Shown here piece after piece: positions 1 through 8,131 of a stretch of DNA of 64,000 nucleotides. Within the stretch, counting starts at the first letter, position 1, and each line of letters starts with the position of its first letter. The stretch is taken from assembly GCA_964385695.1 (NCBI GenBank), contig CAYLQA010000007.1:1-64000 (forward strand), read 5' to 3'. Position numbers and translations under genes: made by a program. Source of the DNA: CAYLQA01 sp964385695. GTDB lineage: Bacteria > Desulfobacterota > Desulfobulbia > Desulfobulbales > Desulfurivibrionaceae. The notes below the pieces were generated by a model. The model was not told where the DNA came from, did not search any database, and saw nothing but the letters and a program-made list of their open reading frames with translations.

Positions 1-36
1 GCGGCAAGGGGCTGCGTGACAATAATATGGTGTCCA

Positions 37-300
37 CTATTGCGGACTGACCTCATTTACTATTCCAAGATAGTCTGATATTGACAGCTTGGGTGGAACC
101 AAAACAATTAAGTGCACATGATCCCTTTGAACATTTAACTCTATAATTTCGCAGCCTTTTTGCTCACTAAAAGTATGGATACAATTGCTGACTTCTTTGC
201 CCACATCTCCTTCGAGAATCCTTAACCGATACTTTGGAGTCCAGGTAATATGATATTGGCAATGCCAGATAGAATGTGATAATTTTCGAAAATGGCTCAT
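37..300 (-). pseudogene. IS200-type transposase TnpA, 3'-truncated
   Basis: The reading frame from the ATG at 300 (about 87 residues) matches the N-terminal two thirds of the Y1 HUH transposases of the IS200/IS605 family: an HCQYHITWTPKYR-like segment, then the metal-binding HUH motif seen as DHVHLIV. The frame ends about six residues after DYLGIV, where family members normally continue for another 40-60 residues that carry the catalytic tyrosine. With no tyrosine helix it should be unable to cut DNA, so I call it a decayed remnant. The typical 5' end of such an element, with its palindromes and leader hairpin, is intact upstream (302-411). What cut the 3' end is not visible; the sequence left of 37 could belong to a second insertion at the window edge. 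Confidence 0.85.
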
Positions 301-301
301 A

Positions 302-347
302 GTTACTCCTATGTCATAGTTGTGGGGACAACTGACTTTGGAGTAAC
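302..347 (-). promoter_or_regulatory. Leader hairpin masking the tnpA ribosome binding site
   Basis: On the minus strand GTTACTCC (347-340) can pair with GGAGTAAC (309-302), enclosing a second stem of ACAACT/AGTTGT-type arms (318-323 and 328-333) around a four-base loop. The AGGAG just upstream of the ATG at 300 lies inside the outer arm, so the folded leader would hide the Shine-Dalgarno sequence. A leader hairpin that blocks translation is known for IS200 transposase mRNA; its role here is inferred. Confidence 0.7.
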
Positions 348-362
348 TTACGAGCTGTGTTT

Positions 363-411
363 GTTCAACTGGCAAAGCCGTTGAACTCTGACCACGCCCA
401 TAGGACGTGGT
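363..411. repeat. Subterminal palindromes of the IS200-like element
   Basis: Two hairpins sit at the tnpA-proximal end. GTTCAAC...GTTGAAC (363-369/380-386) encloses GGC-AAA-GCC, and ACCACG...CGTGGT (391-396/406-411) has a nine-base loop. Such imperfect subterminal hairpins are what the single-strand HUH transposases recognise. They mark the surviving left end of the element. Confidence 0.6.
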
Positions 412-478
412 TTTCTACATGACTATAAAAAAGATGGGTCGCGCCCAAGGTCAGGGCAGTGTGCTCTCTAGCCCTTCA

Positions 479-507
479 ATGACGAGCATGCTCTCATCGC
501 TCGTCAT
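479..507. repeat. Inverted repeat downstream of higA
   Basis: ATGACGAGC (479-487) and GCTCGTCAT (499-507) are a perfect 9-bp inverted repeat with an 11-base loop, 42 bases beyond the higA stop. No T-run follows on either strand, so it is not a classic intrinsic terminator. It may be a transcript end or part of an insertion boundary. Nothing else is recognisable between 411 and 549. Confidence 0.4.
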
Positions 508-548
508 CAATCAACAATGAGGCGCAGGAGTCACTGCGTCTTCCACTG

Positions 549-863
549 TCAGGCGGCATGATGCGCCTCAATGGGCTTGATGCTCTTTAGAGCCTTGCCC
601 TCGCGGCGTTTGGCGTTATAGAGATCCCACCTGAGCTGCAGGTTCATCCAGAAGTCTTCCGAAACCCCGAAAAATTTCGCAAGGCGCAGGGCCGTACTCG
701 GGGTCATGCCGCGCTTTTGGTTGACAAGCTCGTTGACCCGCTGATATGGCACATGGATTTTGTCGGCAAGTTCTCGCTGGCTAATGCCCATGGGGGCGAG
801 GAACTCCTGGAGGAGCATTTCGCCGGGATGGGTCGGCTGTCTGTGGGTAGGTATGCGGACCAT
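549..863 (-). CDS. higA: HigA-type antitoxin, XRE family
   Basis: A 104-residue DNA-binding antitoxin of the HigA class. The conserved opening HPGEMLLQEFLAPMGISQ is followed by a helix-turn-helix (about residues 25-65, containing RELADKIHVPYQRVNELVN and the MTPSTALRLAKFFG stretch), then the SEDFWMNLQLRWDLY tail typical of the family. I start it at the ATG at 863 because GGAGG lies eight bases upstream; longer in-frame versions have no ribosome site. It lies 19 bp after the toxin gene, the usual toxin-first higBA order. It is expected to neutralise HigB and repress the operon by binding upstream of higB. Confidence 0.92.
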   Translation of the reverse strand: MVRIPTHRQPTHPGEMLLQEFLAPMGISQRELADKIHVPYQRVNELVNQKRGMTPSTALRLAKFFGVSEDFWMNLQLRWDLYNAKRREGKALKSIKPIEAHHAA

Positions 864-882
864 GTTTTTTCCTCCAAGGGGG

Positions 883-1176
883 CTAATGATAATCAACGAT
901 CTCGACCATTGCCGGACCGGAAGGTGTCCAATGAAAACAGATTCTATATTTTTCGTTGATGCGTATGCTGTACTGCTCTGTCCGGTCACCTTTCAATTGC
1001 TCCAGCTTGTTTCCTGGCGGGATACGAAGATCATCAAGAACTGCCACGGAATCGAGTTGGTCCAGTTTTCTCGCGGCAACATGCCACAGTGATCGTGGGC
1101 AGGCCTTGCGGGCCTCCTTGCTGTTCTTGCCGTTAAAGACGTCTTCGGTTGCCCCGTTTGCAAATGATTGGATCAT
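883..1176 (-). CDS. higB: HigB-type toxin, RelE/ParE superfamily
   Basis: A 97-residue protein with the family hallmarks: the A-R-K-L-x-x-L core, LRIPPGNKLEQLKG, the QYSIRIN-KYRICF strand pair and a final VEIVDYH. RelE-superfamily HigB toxins are ribosome-dependent mRNA interferases. The conserved basic and aromatic residues are present and no disruption is seen, so the toxin is probably intact. It precedes higA in one transcription unit. Its neighbourhood (transposase remnant) suits a mobile stress module at the edge of an accessory segment. Confidence 0.92.
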   Translation of the reverse strand: MIQSFANGATEDVFNGKNSKEARKACPRSLWHVAARKLDQLDSVAVLDDLRIPPGNKLEQLKGDRTEQYSIRINEKYRICFHWTPSGPAMVEIVDYH

Positions 1177-1318
1177 GAAAACATGATAGCACGGTATCCA
1201 TGCTATGGCAAGATGGTTAATGTTATGCTGGAATTAAGTTTTAGCCACGAAAACCACAAAAAAGAACACAAAAATATGGAAGATATGGATGCAGAGTCAG
1301 GTTCGGGAGGTACGTTCT

Positions 1319-2623
1319 CTAATCCTGGCCGTAACGGTACTTGAGGTCCTGGAGGAGCATCTTCTCCAGGCTGGCGTCGAGGAAGGGTTTCCAGCAGTCG
1401 ACCTTTTCCATGTGGCCGTCGCGCTGAAAGGCCATATAGCGGCAGCCGCCGAAGCAGAGGGGCAGGTATTTGCATGTCTTGCATTTTTCCTCTTTTTTCC
1501 AATGTTCAACGCAGTATTTGATCTTGTACTTCTCGTTGATACCTTGCCAGATGTCGCCAATCTTATACTGCTCATGCCCCATCAAGGTGATGCATTTATA
1601 AAGGCTGCCGTCATAGTATACAGTCACGGCGTCATCAACCTCAACGGCACAGGGTGAAGGAGTAATCTCTGGTATGTTGTAACCGCGCTTGAAAACCTCT
1701 TCGCGTATATGGAGGGCGGCATTTCGAACCCAGGGTTCATTGATAGTACAACAGCCTCCCATGTATTCGTTGTTTGCAACCTTGTCTTTTACCTGGGTGA
1801 CGATGTTGAAGCTCACTCTCTCCAGTTTGTCCGGGGTGATTCCCTGCTCGGCAAGATAGTCAAGGACAGAAGGAAATGTTTGGTAGTTGTTCATGGTATA
1901 GTTGCCGCCCAACCGGATATTGGTCTTAGCGCAGACCTTGGCTAGGTTGTCAACGATCACCTCAAAGCTCGGCGCCCCGGATTTGAAGGGCCGGAATCGG
2001 TTATGGTTTTCAGGCGGCCCGTCCAAGGTGACCTTGACCCCGTCCAGTCCCCATTGGTTGAGTTCCTCCACCACCTTCTCGGTGAGGAGCGAGCCGTTGG
2101 AGATCAGTTCGATTTTTAGTTCTGCCCCCTGCTCTTCCATAAAAGGTTTGAGGCGTTGGGCCAGGTAAATGATGCTCTTCTTGTAGAGGAGCGGTTCTCC
2201 CCCGTATATCTCCAGCTTGAGAGTTTTCTTGTCAGTGGTGAACCGTTTCTTGAGATAGGCAACAAGCTGGTTCGCTGTCTCGTCACTCATGGCATGTCTG
2301 CCCTTGAGTTTGCCTTCGAAGCAATAATTGCAGGCAAAGTTGCACTCCATGCCCAAGACGACCGCCACGGTCAGGTTCGGGTTCACTCGATTGATTTCAT
2401 CGAAGTAGCCATGAACGTTCTGGCGTTCTTCTACCACGGAATCAACCAGGTAGCCCATTTCGGTCAATGGTTCAACATGTTCCTTGGGAATCTTGCCTTC
2501 TTTTAAGGCTGTGAAATCCTCCTCGGACAAGATAATTGAGGCCCCGGTTTTGGTGGCAAAGAGAAGAACCTGGTTGGGGGTGGATTTGTGGCGGCATGTA
2601 ACAAGATAAGGAGTTATCTTCAT
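1319..2623 (-). CDS. Radical SAM/SPASM peptide maturase, geopeptide type
   Basis: A protein of about 434 residues with a radical SAM core: the cluster motif CNFACNYC, a GGEPLL segment and ISNGSLLT. The SPASM-type C-terminal Cys region reads CKTCKYLPLCFGGCRYMAF, with a further Cys near the end. The N-terminal opening MKITPYLVTCRHK and the overall layout match the maturases annotated beside geopeptides in Geobacter relatives; that match is from memory. It should use SAM and several [4Fe-4S] clusters to modify a small ribosomal peptide, and the 28-residue precursor gene lies immediately upstream. I prefer the ATG at 2623 over one at 2647, because the latter sits in the T-run of a terminator. The chemistry performed is unknown. 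Confidence 0.85.
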   Translation of the reverse strand: MKITPYLVTCRHKSTPNQVLLFATKTGASIILSEEDFTALKEGKIPKEHVEPLTEMGYLVDSVVEERQNVHGYFDEINRVNPNLTVAVVLGMECNFACNYCFEGKLKGRHAMSDETANQLVAYLKKRFTTDKKTLKLEIYGGEPLLYKKSIIYLAQRLKPFMEEQGAELKIELISNGSLLTEKVVEELNQWGLDGVKVTLDGPPENHNRFRPFKSGAPSFEVIVDNLAKVCAKTNIRLGGNYTMNNYQTFPSVLDYLAEQGITPDKLERVSFNIVTQVKDKVANNEYMGGCCTINEPWVRNAALHIREEVFKRGYNIPEITPSPCAVEVDDAVTVYYDGSLYKCITLMGHEQYKIGDIWQGINEKYKIKYCVEHWKKEEKCKTCKYLPLCFGGCRYMAFQRDGHMEKVDCWKPFLDASLEKMLLQDLKYRYGQD

Positions 2624-2645
2624 ATATTTTCTCTTGAAAAAATGC

Positions 2646-2674
2646 ATAAAAAAAGGAGAGCCGAAGCTCTCCTT
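2646..2674 (-). terminator. Intrinsic terminator between precursor and maturase genes
   Basis: On the minus strand AAGGAGAGC and GCTCTCCTT form a 9-bp stem closed by a TTCG tetraloop, followed by seven or more T. It lies 23 bases after the precursor stop and directly before the maturase start. Most transcripts should stop here, giving far more precursor mRNA than maturase mRNA, a common arrangement in RiPP clusters. Confidence 0.85.
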
Positions 2675-2696
2675 GATAATTTAGTGGAGTTTATAT

Positions 2697-2783
2697 TTAT
2701 TTTGCCTGTGCTGGTCCACCTGAACAGCAGCCCATGTTAGCCGCAACAACTTTAATATCTTTACCTTTGTTCAAAATCTTCAT
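2697..2783 (-). CDS. Short Cys-Cys RiPP precursor, geopeptide-like
   Basis: A 28-residue peptide starting at the ATG at 2783, with a strong AGGAGG seven bases upstream. It has a basic, Lys-rich leader-like half (five of the first 11 residues are Lys: 2, 6, 8 and 11, plus Asp9 and Ile/Val positions). The core-like half reads NMGCCSGGPAQAK, with adjacent Cys19 and Cys20 and a Gly-Gly pair at 22-23. It lies immediately upstream of the radical SAM/SPASM maturase and is separated from it by a terminator. Position, ribosome site and Cys-rich tail make it the likely maturase substrate. There is no transporter or protease gene beside it, so export and leader removal are unexplained. Gene callers would usually miss it because of its length. 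Confidence 0.8.
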   Translation of the reverse strand: MKILNKGKDIKVVAANMGCCSGGPAQAK

Positions 2784-2873
2784 TCTGTACCCTCCTGTAC
2801 TGTGTTTATTTAAAAACAACCTAACAAATTAAGACACCTGATTATCCTAGCAGGAATTATGGGGGAGATCCAG

Positions 2874-4799
2874 TTAAAACTTGAAGGTGATGCCCCCTTC
2901 CACCCAGCGGCCAGGATTTTGGTACTCGTCATCCCAGTAGGAGCTGCTCTCAAAGAGGTTATGGACCACAAAAAAGAGATCTGCGCTGAGCCTATGCAGA
3001 TACAATGTTTTGGTAACACTCGTATCCCAGATAAAGTTGGTATCCCAATTGCGGTAACTTGAATCTCTCAAGAGGTCCCTCTCGTTAAACCAGTTGTAGC
3101 GGCCTGCCAGCTGTGCCTTGAGGGAATGGTTGTCGTTGTAATCGAGAATGAGGTTGGCGTTGTAGAGCTCATCGTTTTCCGCGCTCTCAGTATCCTCTTC
3201 CACGTATGTCCCGTTGGCGGTGAGGGTGAGGTCGTGCCAGGGCTGGGTTTTCGCCTCAAGCTCGATACCGTTCAAGCGAGTCCGTCCCCTGTTTTGAGCT
3301 GGCCAAGTGCTGGTCCAAACATCTTCGGTGTTGTGATGAAACACAGAGCCCTTGACATGCAGAAAGGGGACTCTGGTAGTTTCGAGACCAAGCTGGGCCG
3401 AGTTGATCGTCTCCGGCTTGAGGTCGGGGTTGACCGGTGTAAAGATATTGCCGCCAGAGATCAAGGCCAGGTAGGGGGCAGAGAAGCCACGGGCAACGGT
3501 GGCCCGCAGCAGGGTGTCGTCGGCAAGTCGGTAGGTCGCACCCAGCGAGGGGCTGTAAAATTCTTCGGTTATGGAGTGGTAATCGTAACGGATGCCTGGG
3601 GTTATGGAGAGGTTGCCTAAGGTGAAGGTGGCATTGCCATACACGCCCCGCCGCTCCTCATAGGCTGTTGGAGCCACCTCGGTGCCAACCCAGGGACCTG
3701 CGGGTGTATAATCATAAATATATATATAATCAAGCTGGCTTCTGCTGGTTTCGGCACCGACGGTCACATCGACCTTATCGCCCTGCCAGAAGAGGCGGCC
3801 GTTCAGGCTCGTGGTCTTCTCGTCATAGTCCCAGCTCTGCAGAAAATCACCAGCCCCGCCGGCATAGGTGGTTTGACCGATCTTGATATCCTCCCGGAAA
3901 TGGTGCATCTCAAAGCGTTGTGCCTCCAGGTGGAAGTTGAGACGGTCTGTTATTGGTGCATCGAAATAGATGCTCCCCCAAAAGCTGCGGTTACGAACCG
4001 TTTCGTTAAAATCCAAGCTATAAAATCCGCCTGATTTGAGATAAGGGTCGCCGAAACCGGCGTTAACGGTCAGGGCCATCTCTCTGGGCAGATCGAGGCG
4101 CATCTTGCCATAGACCGTTTCCCGGTCATAGAATCGGTCATTGCTGAGGCCGTCGGAGTCCATCCCGCCCCCATGCAGGTAGTAACTTACAGCGCCGGCC
4201 TTGCCTGCCAGGTCCGCGTTGACCTCCCGGCTTGCTGCCTCGCCATAGGTCACCATAACGCTTCCGGACGGAACAGCTGTATTGCCCGTGTCCTTTGTAA
4301 TGATATTGATCACACCCCCCAGGGAGGAGCCCCAGGTGGAGGAGGCAGGGCCCTTGATGATCTCAATCCTTTTGATAATTGCTAAGGGAATGAAATTGGT
4401 CAGACCTTCTCCAACGCTGGCGTTATTGATCCGCACCCCATCGATGAGCACCAAGGTATGATGGTGCCTTGTGCCTTGGAGGTAAAATCTGCCTTCGCTG
4501 CCATAGTCCTGGCCAAAATAAGAGGTGCCAATCCCTGGTTGCCTCTCCAGCACCTCAAGCAGGGTATGGACGTGCATGCCCTCGATCTCCTTGGCCGTAA
4601 CAACGGTCACATTCTCCGCCACCTGGCTGATGGGCTTGGGGGCGCGGGTGGCGACCTCCACCAGTTGGGACTCGTCAAAGTACATGGCAAAGGGGTCTGC
4701 CTCGGGCAGATCGTTGGCCAGGGTGGGGATGGGGGCAGCCAGCAGGCAGCCGGCGAGAAATGAACATTGTAAAGTACGGAAAAAATACGGGGTTCGCAT
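2874..4799 (-). CDS. TonB-dependent outer membrane receptor
   Basis: A 641-residue outer-membrane active transporter. The signal peptide spans residues 1-28, ending near TLAND. A TonB-box-like stretch (about 45-55) is followed by a plug domain to about 165, with VTVVTAKEIEGM, the VLIDGVRINN motif and IEIIKGPASSTWGSSLGGVINI. The 22-strand barrel ends in GGITFKF with the terminal Phe needed for Bam insertion. The plug resembles the BtuB/CirA group, but substrate cannot be read from sequence; I found no cobalamin riboswitch upstream. It is divergent from a periplasmic binding protein/kinase operon and ends 91 bp before the RiPP precursor on the same strand, so read-through into the precursor is possible. 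Confidence 0.93.
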   Translation of the reverse strand: MRTPYFFRTLQCSFLAGCLLAAPIPTLANDLPEADPFAMYFDESQLVEVATRAPKPISQVAENVTVVTAKEIEGMHVHTLLEVLERQPGIGTSYFGQDYGSEGRFYLQGTRHHHTLVLIDGVRINNASVGEGLTNFIPLAIIKRIEIIKGPASSTWGSSLGGVINIITKDTGNTAVPSGSVMVTYGEAASREVNADLAGKAGAVSYYLHGGGMDSDGLSNDRFYDRETVYGKMRLDLPREMALTVNAGFGDPYLKSGGFYSLDFNETVRNRSFWGSIYFDAPITDRLNFHLEAQRFEMHHFREDIKIGQTTYAGGAGDFLQSWDYDEKTTSLNGRLFWQGDKVDVTVGAETSRSQLDYIYIYDYTPAGPWVGTEVAPTAYEERRGVYGNATFTLGNLSITPGIRYDYHSITEEFYSPSLGATYRLADDTLLRATVARGFSAPYLALISGGNIFTPVNPDLKPETINSAQLGLETTRVPFLHVKGSVFHHNTEDVWTSTWPAQNRGRTRLNGIELEAKTQPWHDLTLTANGTYVEEDTESAENDELYNANLILDYNDNHSLKAQLAGRYNWFNERDLLRDSSYRNWDTNFIWDTSVTKTLYLHRLSADLFFVVHNLFESSSYWDDEYQNPGRWVEGGITFKF

Positions 4800-4855
4800 G
4801 GCGGTGCAACTCCTTGTCTGGTCAGGGTGATAAGGGGAAAATCTTTTGTTTTCAG

Positions 4856-4870
4856 TGTGTTGTCAACACA
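4856..4870. promoter_or_regulatory. Perfect dyad in the divergent control region
   Basis: TGTGTTG-T-CAACACA is a perfect 7-bp dyad about a single central base. It lies between the TonB receptor start (4799) and the divergent binding-protein gene (4997). Its position suits an operator for a dimeric regulator controlling one or both genes. No regulator can be assigned. Confidence 0.4.
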
Positions 4871-4996
4871 ATATTCTGTAGCATTGCATCTTCGAGTACT
4901 AAGATAACACCCGTATTTTCATTAAGAAAACTTGATGTTCATAGCCCGATTCAGTATTCTGCAATAATTAAGAATATTCCCCCATCAAATGGATGC

Positions 4997-5944
4997 GTGC
5001 CTTTGCAAAAGGTCGTTCTTTACATAACAGCATTGCTGCTGCTCCTGCCGGGTCAAGTGCTGGCTGAGGATATTGTCATCCTCCAGTCCTCCAACCTCAA
5101 ACCCTATGAACAGGCACGCCGGGGCTTTGAAAATGAGTGGGGCAAGATTCGCCCCACTGCCGGCCCAAAATCCATCTCACAAGGTAATCTATCACATATT
5201 ATTCTTGCAGATCAATCGGGGAATCTACCGATCAGCCAGCTGCGCGAGGTGCGGCAGGCTGATATCCTTGTCGTCATCGGCGGGCCTGCACTTAAATCCG
5301 TAAGCCGGATTCAGGACATTCCCATCATTTTTCTTCTGGTGCCTGAGGCGGAAGATATTGTCGGGGGGCGGAAAAATATTACCGGCGTTGACATGAAGAA
5401 CCAGCCAAGCCGCCAGCTGGCTGCCATAGCCAAGGCCCTGCCGAATTCATACACCATCGGTGCTCTCTATAATCCGCAGCAGACCGGACCTTGGGTGGTG
5501 GAGGCCATGACCACAGGCAACTCGCTCCATACCCTGGTCTTTCATAAAATAAACAGGCAGACCGATTTCCCGCAGACCCTGATGCGGCTGAGGGGAAAAA
5601 TCGATGCCTACTGGATGCTGCCGGATCGTCTTGTTGCCTCGCCGCAAACCTTTAAACATCTGCTCAAATTTTCTGTTTCCAACAAGGTGCCCATCGTCAC
5701 CTTTTCCGAACGCTTTTTGAAAATGGGCGCCGGACTTGCCATAAGTTTTGATCTTGCGGACATGGGCGCCCAGGGCGCGGATATTGCAAAACGAATTGCC
5801 CAGGGCGCTCCGATTCAGAAGATGGCACATGAGCCGCCGCGCAAATTGAAGGTGGTCGCCAACCCAAGGGTATTGAAAAAGTTAGGGGTTTCCTTTAATC
5901 CGGACGGGGTAACCGGTTTATATAATGGAGAAGATGTTAAATGA
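4997..5944 (+). CDS. Periplasmic ABC-type substrate-binding protein (TrpX/YtrF-like family)
   Basis: About 315 residues from a GTG start at 4997. That start begins a clear signal peptide (LYITALLLLLPGQVLA, cleaved before EDI). In-frame ATG codons further upstream would put a long unlikely tail before the signal. The mature part has the two-lobe fold of the ABC_sub_bind family: GGPALKSV, PIIFLLVPEA, ITGVDM, the IGALYNPQQTGP hinge region and VPIVTF. No permease or ATPase gene is near. The stop codon overlaps the start of a membrane histidine kinase (ATGA), so the protein probably feeds ligand information to that kinase. The ribosome site is weak and the exact start is uncertain. Confidence 0.8.
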   Translation: MPLQKVVLYITALLLLLPGQVLAEDIVILQSSNLKPYEQARRGFENEWGKIRPTAGPKSISQGNLSHIILADQSGNLPISQLREVRQADILVVIGGPALKSVSRIQDIPIIFLLVPEAEDIVGGRKNITGVDMKNQPSRQLAAIAKALPNSYTIGALYNPQQTGPWVVEAMTTGNSLHTLVFHKINRQTDFPQTLMRLRGKIDAYWMLPDRLVASPQTFKHLLKFSVSNKVPIVTFSERFLKMGAGLAISFDLADMGAQGADIAKRIAQGAPIQKMAHEPPRKLKVVANPRVLKKLGVSFNPDGVTGLYNGEDVK

Positions 5945-7608
5945 GTAGCTGGCCTTTAAAACAAAAAAAACTACAGGTGAATTTTCGTCTGAAGGTCTTC
6001 CTGTATTTTATCAGCCTTGTGGTTGTGATTTCGTTTCTCCATGGCTTGGCCATGATGCACGTCCAGCAAGATCAGCTTAAAGAACATATTATTCACCAGG
6101 GTCGCACTTTGATTAATGTGCTCGCTAGGAATGTACAGCTTGGCCTCTTTTTTGAAGACAATGATCAGGTTAAGGAAGCAGTTGCACCCATTTTGGCAGA
6201 AAGGGATGTTCTCTGTGTTGTTGTTTATGACAGCGCAGATAAGGTGATATTTCAGCAACCTGATAATGATAAACACCTGGGAGCAATCTCCCAGGCGACA
6301 TATGCTTTAAGAAAAAACATTTCCAATGGAGGAAACAATACATCGGAACCTGTTACCTCAGAGGATGGTGATGCCTTTGTTTTTTGGGCACCGGTCATTA
6401 TTCCTGAACAAGAACAGTTTGATGAAAGTATCTATTTCCCCCTTGAGCCTGTCAAAAAAAGCGCAGAAAAATTAATAGGCACCGTTCAAATTTCGCTCTC
6501 AAAGGAGCCTTTGGTTACAGGCAGAAGGGAGTCTTTAGAAAAAACATCGTTGCTTGGTATGCTCTTTGTTCTTTTTGGTTCGGTAATCACCTTTTTATTG
6601 GCTCGAGACCTGGCTACGCCTTTGAGTGCTCTTATTCGTAAAATGCGTGATCGTGGGATCGAGGTTGCCGGGAATGAAGACGAGTTCGGTCTGATGGCGG
6701 ATAATTACTCGTTGCTTGTCAGCCAGTTGGATGAAGCGTTTAAGGAAATAGATAATCTTAATATAGGATTGGAAGAAAAGGTTGAAGATCGAACAAGGGA
6801 CCTGAGTCTTGCTCTGCATGAGCTGAAGGATGCACAGGTAAAACTGGTCCAGTCTGAAAAGATGGTGGCCATGGGGCAGCTTGTTGCCGGGGTTGCCCAT
6901 GAGATAAACAATACTACCAACTTTGTCAGCGGTGCGCTTCCCCCATTGACCAGACGCCTCGATGAGCTCAAAGAGCTCTTGGCTGTGCATCAAGTGGATT
7001 GCAGTATACTTACCGGCACTGAGCGTTTTGCCAAAATAATGGCATCTGTTGATTTGCTTCTGAGCAATATCCAGGAAGGGTCGCGGCGTACCAACAAGAT
7101 CGTCAATGATCTGAAGACATTTTCGCGGCCTGATGAAGAAAAAATGCTGCCCGTTGATATAAATGCCTGTCTTGAATCAACCCTTACTTTGGCTCGCAAT
7201 GAATACAAATATCATCTTGAGCTTACAACGGAGCTTGACCCAACATTGCCGGTCATAGAAGGCTCCCAGGGGCAGTTGAATCAGGTCTTTATGAATCTAC
7301 TCATTAACTGCATCCAGGCTCAACCGAACGGTGGAGAGATTTTCATAAAGACTTGGCATACCGAGGAAACGGTCCACATCATCTTTCGCGATAAGGGTGA
7401 AGGGATTAGCCGGGAACATCAGCAAAAACTTTTTGATCCATTTTTCACCACCAAAAAAGTTGGTAGCGGCACAGGCCTGGGGCTTAGTATTACCTATGGC
7501 ATTGTGGACAAACACAATGGCGATATTTTGGTGCGGAGCGAAGTCGGTCAAGGAACAGAGTTTGAGATAGTTTTACCAATTGAGCAAACAGATATTAAAC
7601 ATTCATAA
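5941..7608 (+). CDS. Membrane sensor histidine kinase
   Basis: 555 residues: a transmembrane helix at about 17-38, an extracytoplasmic sensor region to about 200, a second helix at about 202-220, a HAMP-like linker and a coiled coil (235-305). The dimerisation/phosphoacceptor domain has His320 in VAHEINN, and the ATP-binding domain carries the N-box (NQVFMNLLINCIQ), DKGEGI and GTGLGLSITYGI. The H-box continues NTTNF rather than the common NPLNF; the catalytic His and Asn residues are present. Its start overlaps the stop of the binding-protein gene, and two response regulators follow. It is expected to autophosphorylate in response to the binding protein and pass phosphate to one or both regulators. 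Confidence 0.92.
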   Translation: MSSWPLKQKKLQVNFRLKVFLYFISLVVVISFLHGLAMMHVQQDQLKEHIIHQGRTLINVLARNVQLGLFFEDNDQVKEAVAPILAERDVLCVVVYDSADKVIFQQPDNDKHLGAISQATYALRKNISNGGNNTSEPVTSEDGDAFVFWAPVIIPEQEQFDESIYFPLEPVKKSAEKLIGTVQISLSKEPLVTGRRESLEKTSLLGMLFVLFGSVITFLLARDLATPLSALIRKMRDRGIEVAGNEDEFGLMADNYSLLVSQLDEAFKEIDNLNIGLEEKVEDRTRDLSLALHELKDAQVKLVQSEKMVAMGQLVAGVAHEINNTTNFVSGALPPLTRRLDELKELLAVHQVDCSILTGTERFAKIMASVDLLLSNIQEGSRRTNKIVNDLKTFSRPDEEKMLPVDINACLESTLTLARNEYKYHLELTTELDPTLPVIEGSQGQLNQVFMNLLINCIQAQPNGGEIFIKTWHTEETVHIIFRDKGEGISREHQQKLFDPFFTTKKVGSGTGLGLSITYGIVDKHNGDILVRSEVGQGTEFEIVLPIEQTDIKHS

Positions 7609-7625
7609 CCAGGTTGGGTACAGCT

Positions 7626-8063
7626 ATGAGCGAAGAAAAAGGTCAGGTTTTGTATGTGGATGACGAGGAGATCAATCTCATAAATTTTCGGGAGGCAATT
7701 GAGGACGAGTTTGAAATTTTTACTGCCATTTCCGGTGAACAGGCCCTCGAGGTCCTTGCCAAGGAAGGTGAAATGGCCCTGGTTGTTTCAGACCAAAGAA
7801 TGCCGGGTATGACCGGCATTGAACTGCTTACCTTGATCAAGGACAAGTACCCGGAGTCCGTGCGCATGATCATCAGCGCCTATACGGAAATCGGCGAGTT
7901 GATCGAGGCCATCAACAAGGCAGAGGTATACCGCTATTACGTTAAGCCCTGGGAAGATGATGGCTTGCGCCTTACGGTCCGCAATGCCGTGAAATCATAT
8001 AACCTTGCCAAGGAGGTCCGAGCCTATCTCGAGTTGAGAGGCGAGCCGACAAGATTGGAATAA
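7626..8063 (+). CDS. Single-domain response regulator
   Basis: About 145 residues, nearly all receiver domain: LYVDDEEINL at the start, the phosphoacceptor Asp56 in SDQRMPGM, a Ser/Ala switch segment in MIISAYTE and the conserved KPW at the end of beta 5. There is no DNA-binding output. I use the ATG at 7626, downstream of AGG-type bases, rather than a TTG twelve bases earlier. It lies 17 bp after the kinase gene and is its probable first phosphate acceptor. It may act like a CheY or as a phosphate shuttle to the following regulator. Confidence 0.9.
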   Translation: MSEEKGQVLYVDDEEINLINFREAIEDEFEIFTAISGEQALEVLAKEGEMALVVSDQRMPGMTGIELLTLIKDKYPESVRMIISAYTEIGELIEAINKAEVYRYYVKPWEDDGLRLTVRNAVKSYNLAKEVRAYLELRGEPTRLE

Positions 8064-8131
8064 AGCAACGAGATATTTTTTTTCAAAGACAATAACACTG
8101 AAGAGTTGGGGGAAGGGAATAAGTGAGGTGA

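Noticed and set aside
1203..1502. 99-residue minus-strand frame after higB
   Set aside because: It overlaps the maturase gene in another frame and has no supporting signal.
4799..4997. Possible cobalamin riboswitch before the BtuB-like receptor
   Set aside because: No B12-box-like conserved sequence could be found on the minus strand upstream of the receptor.
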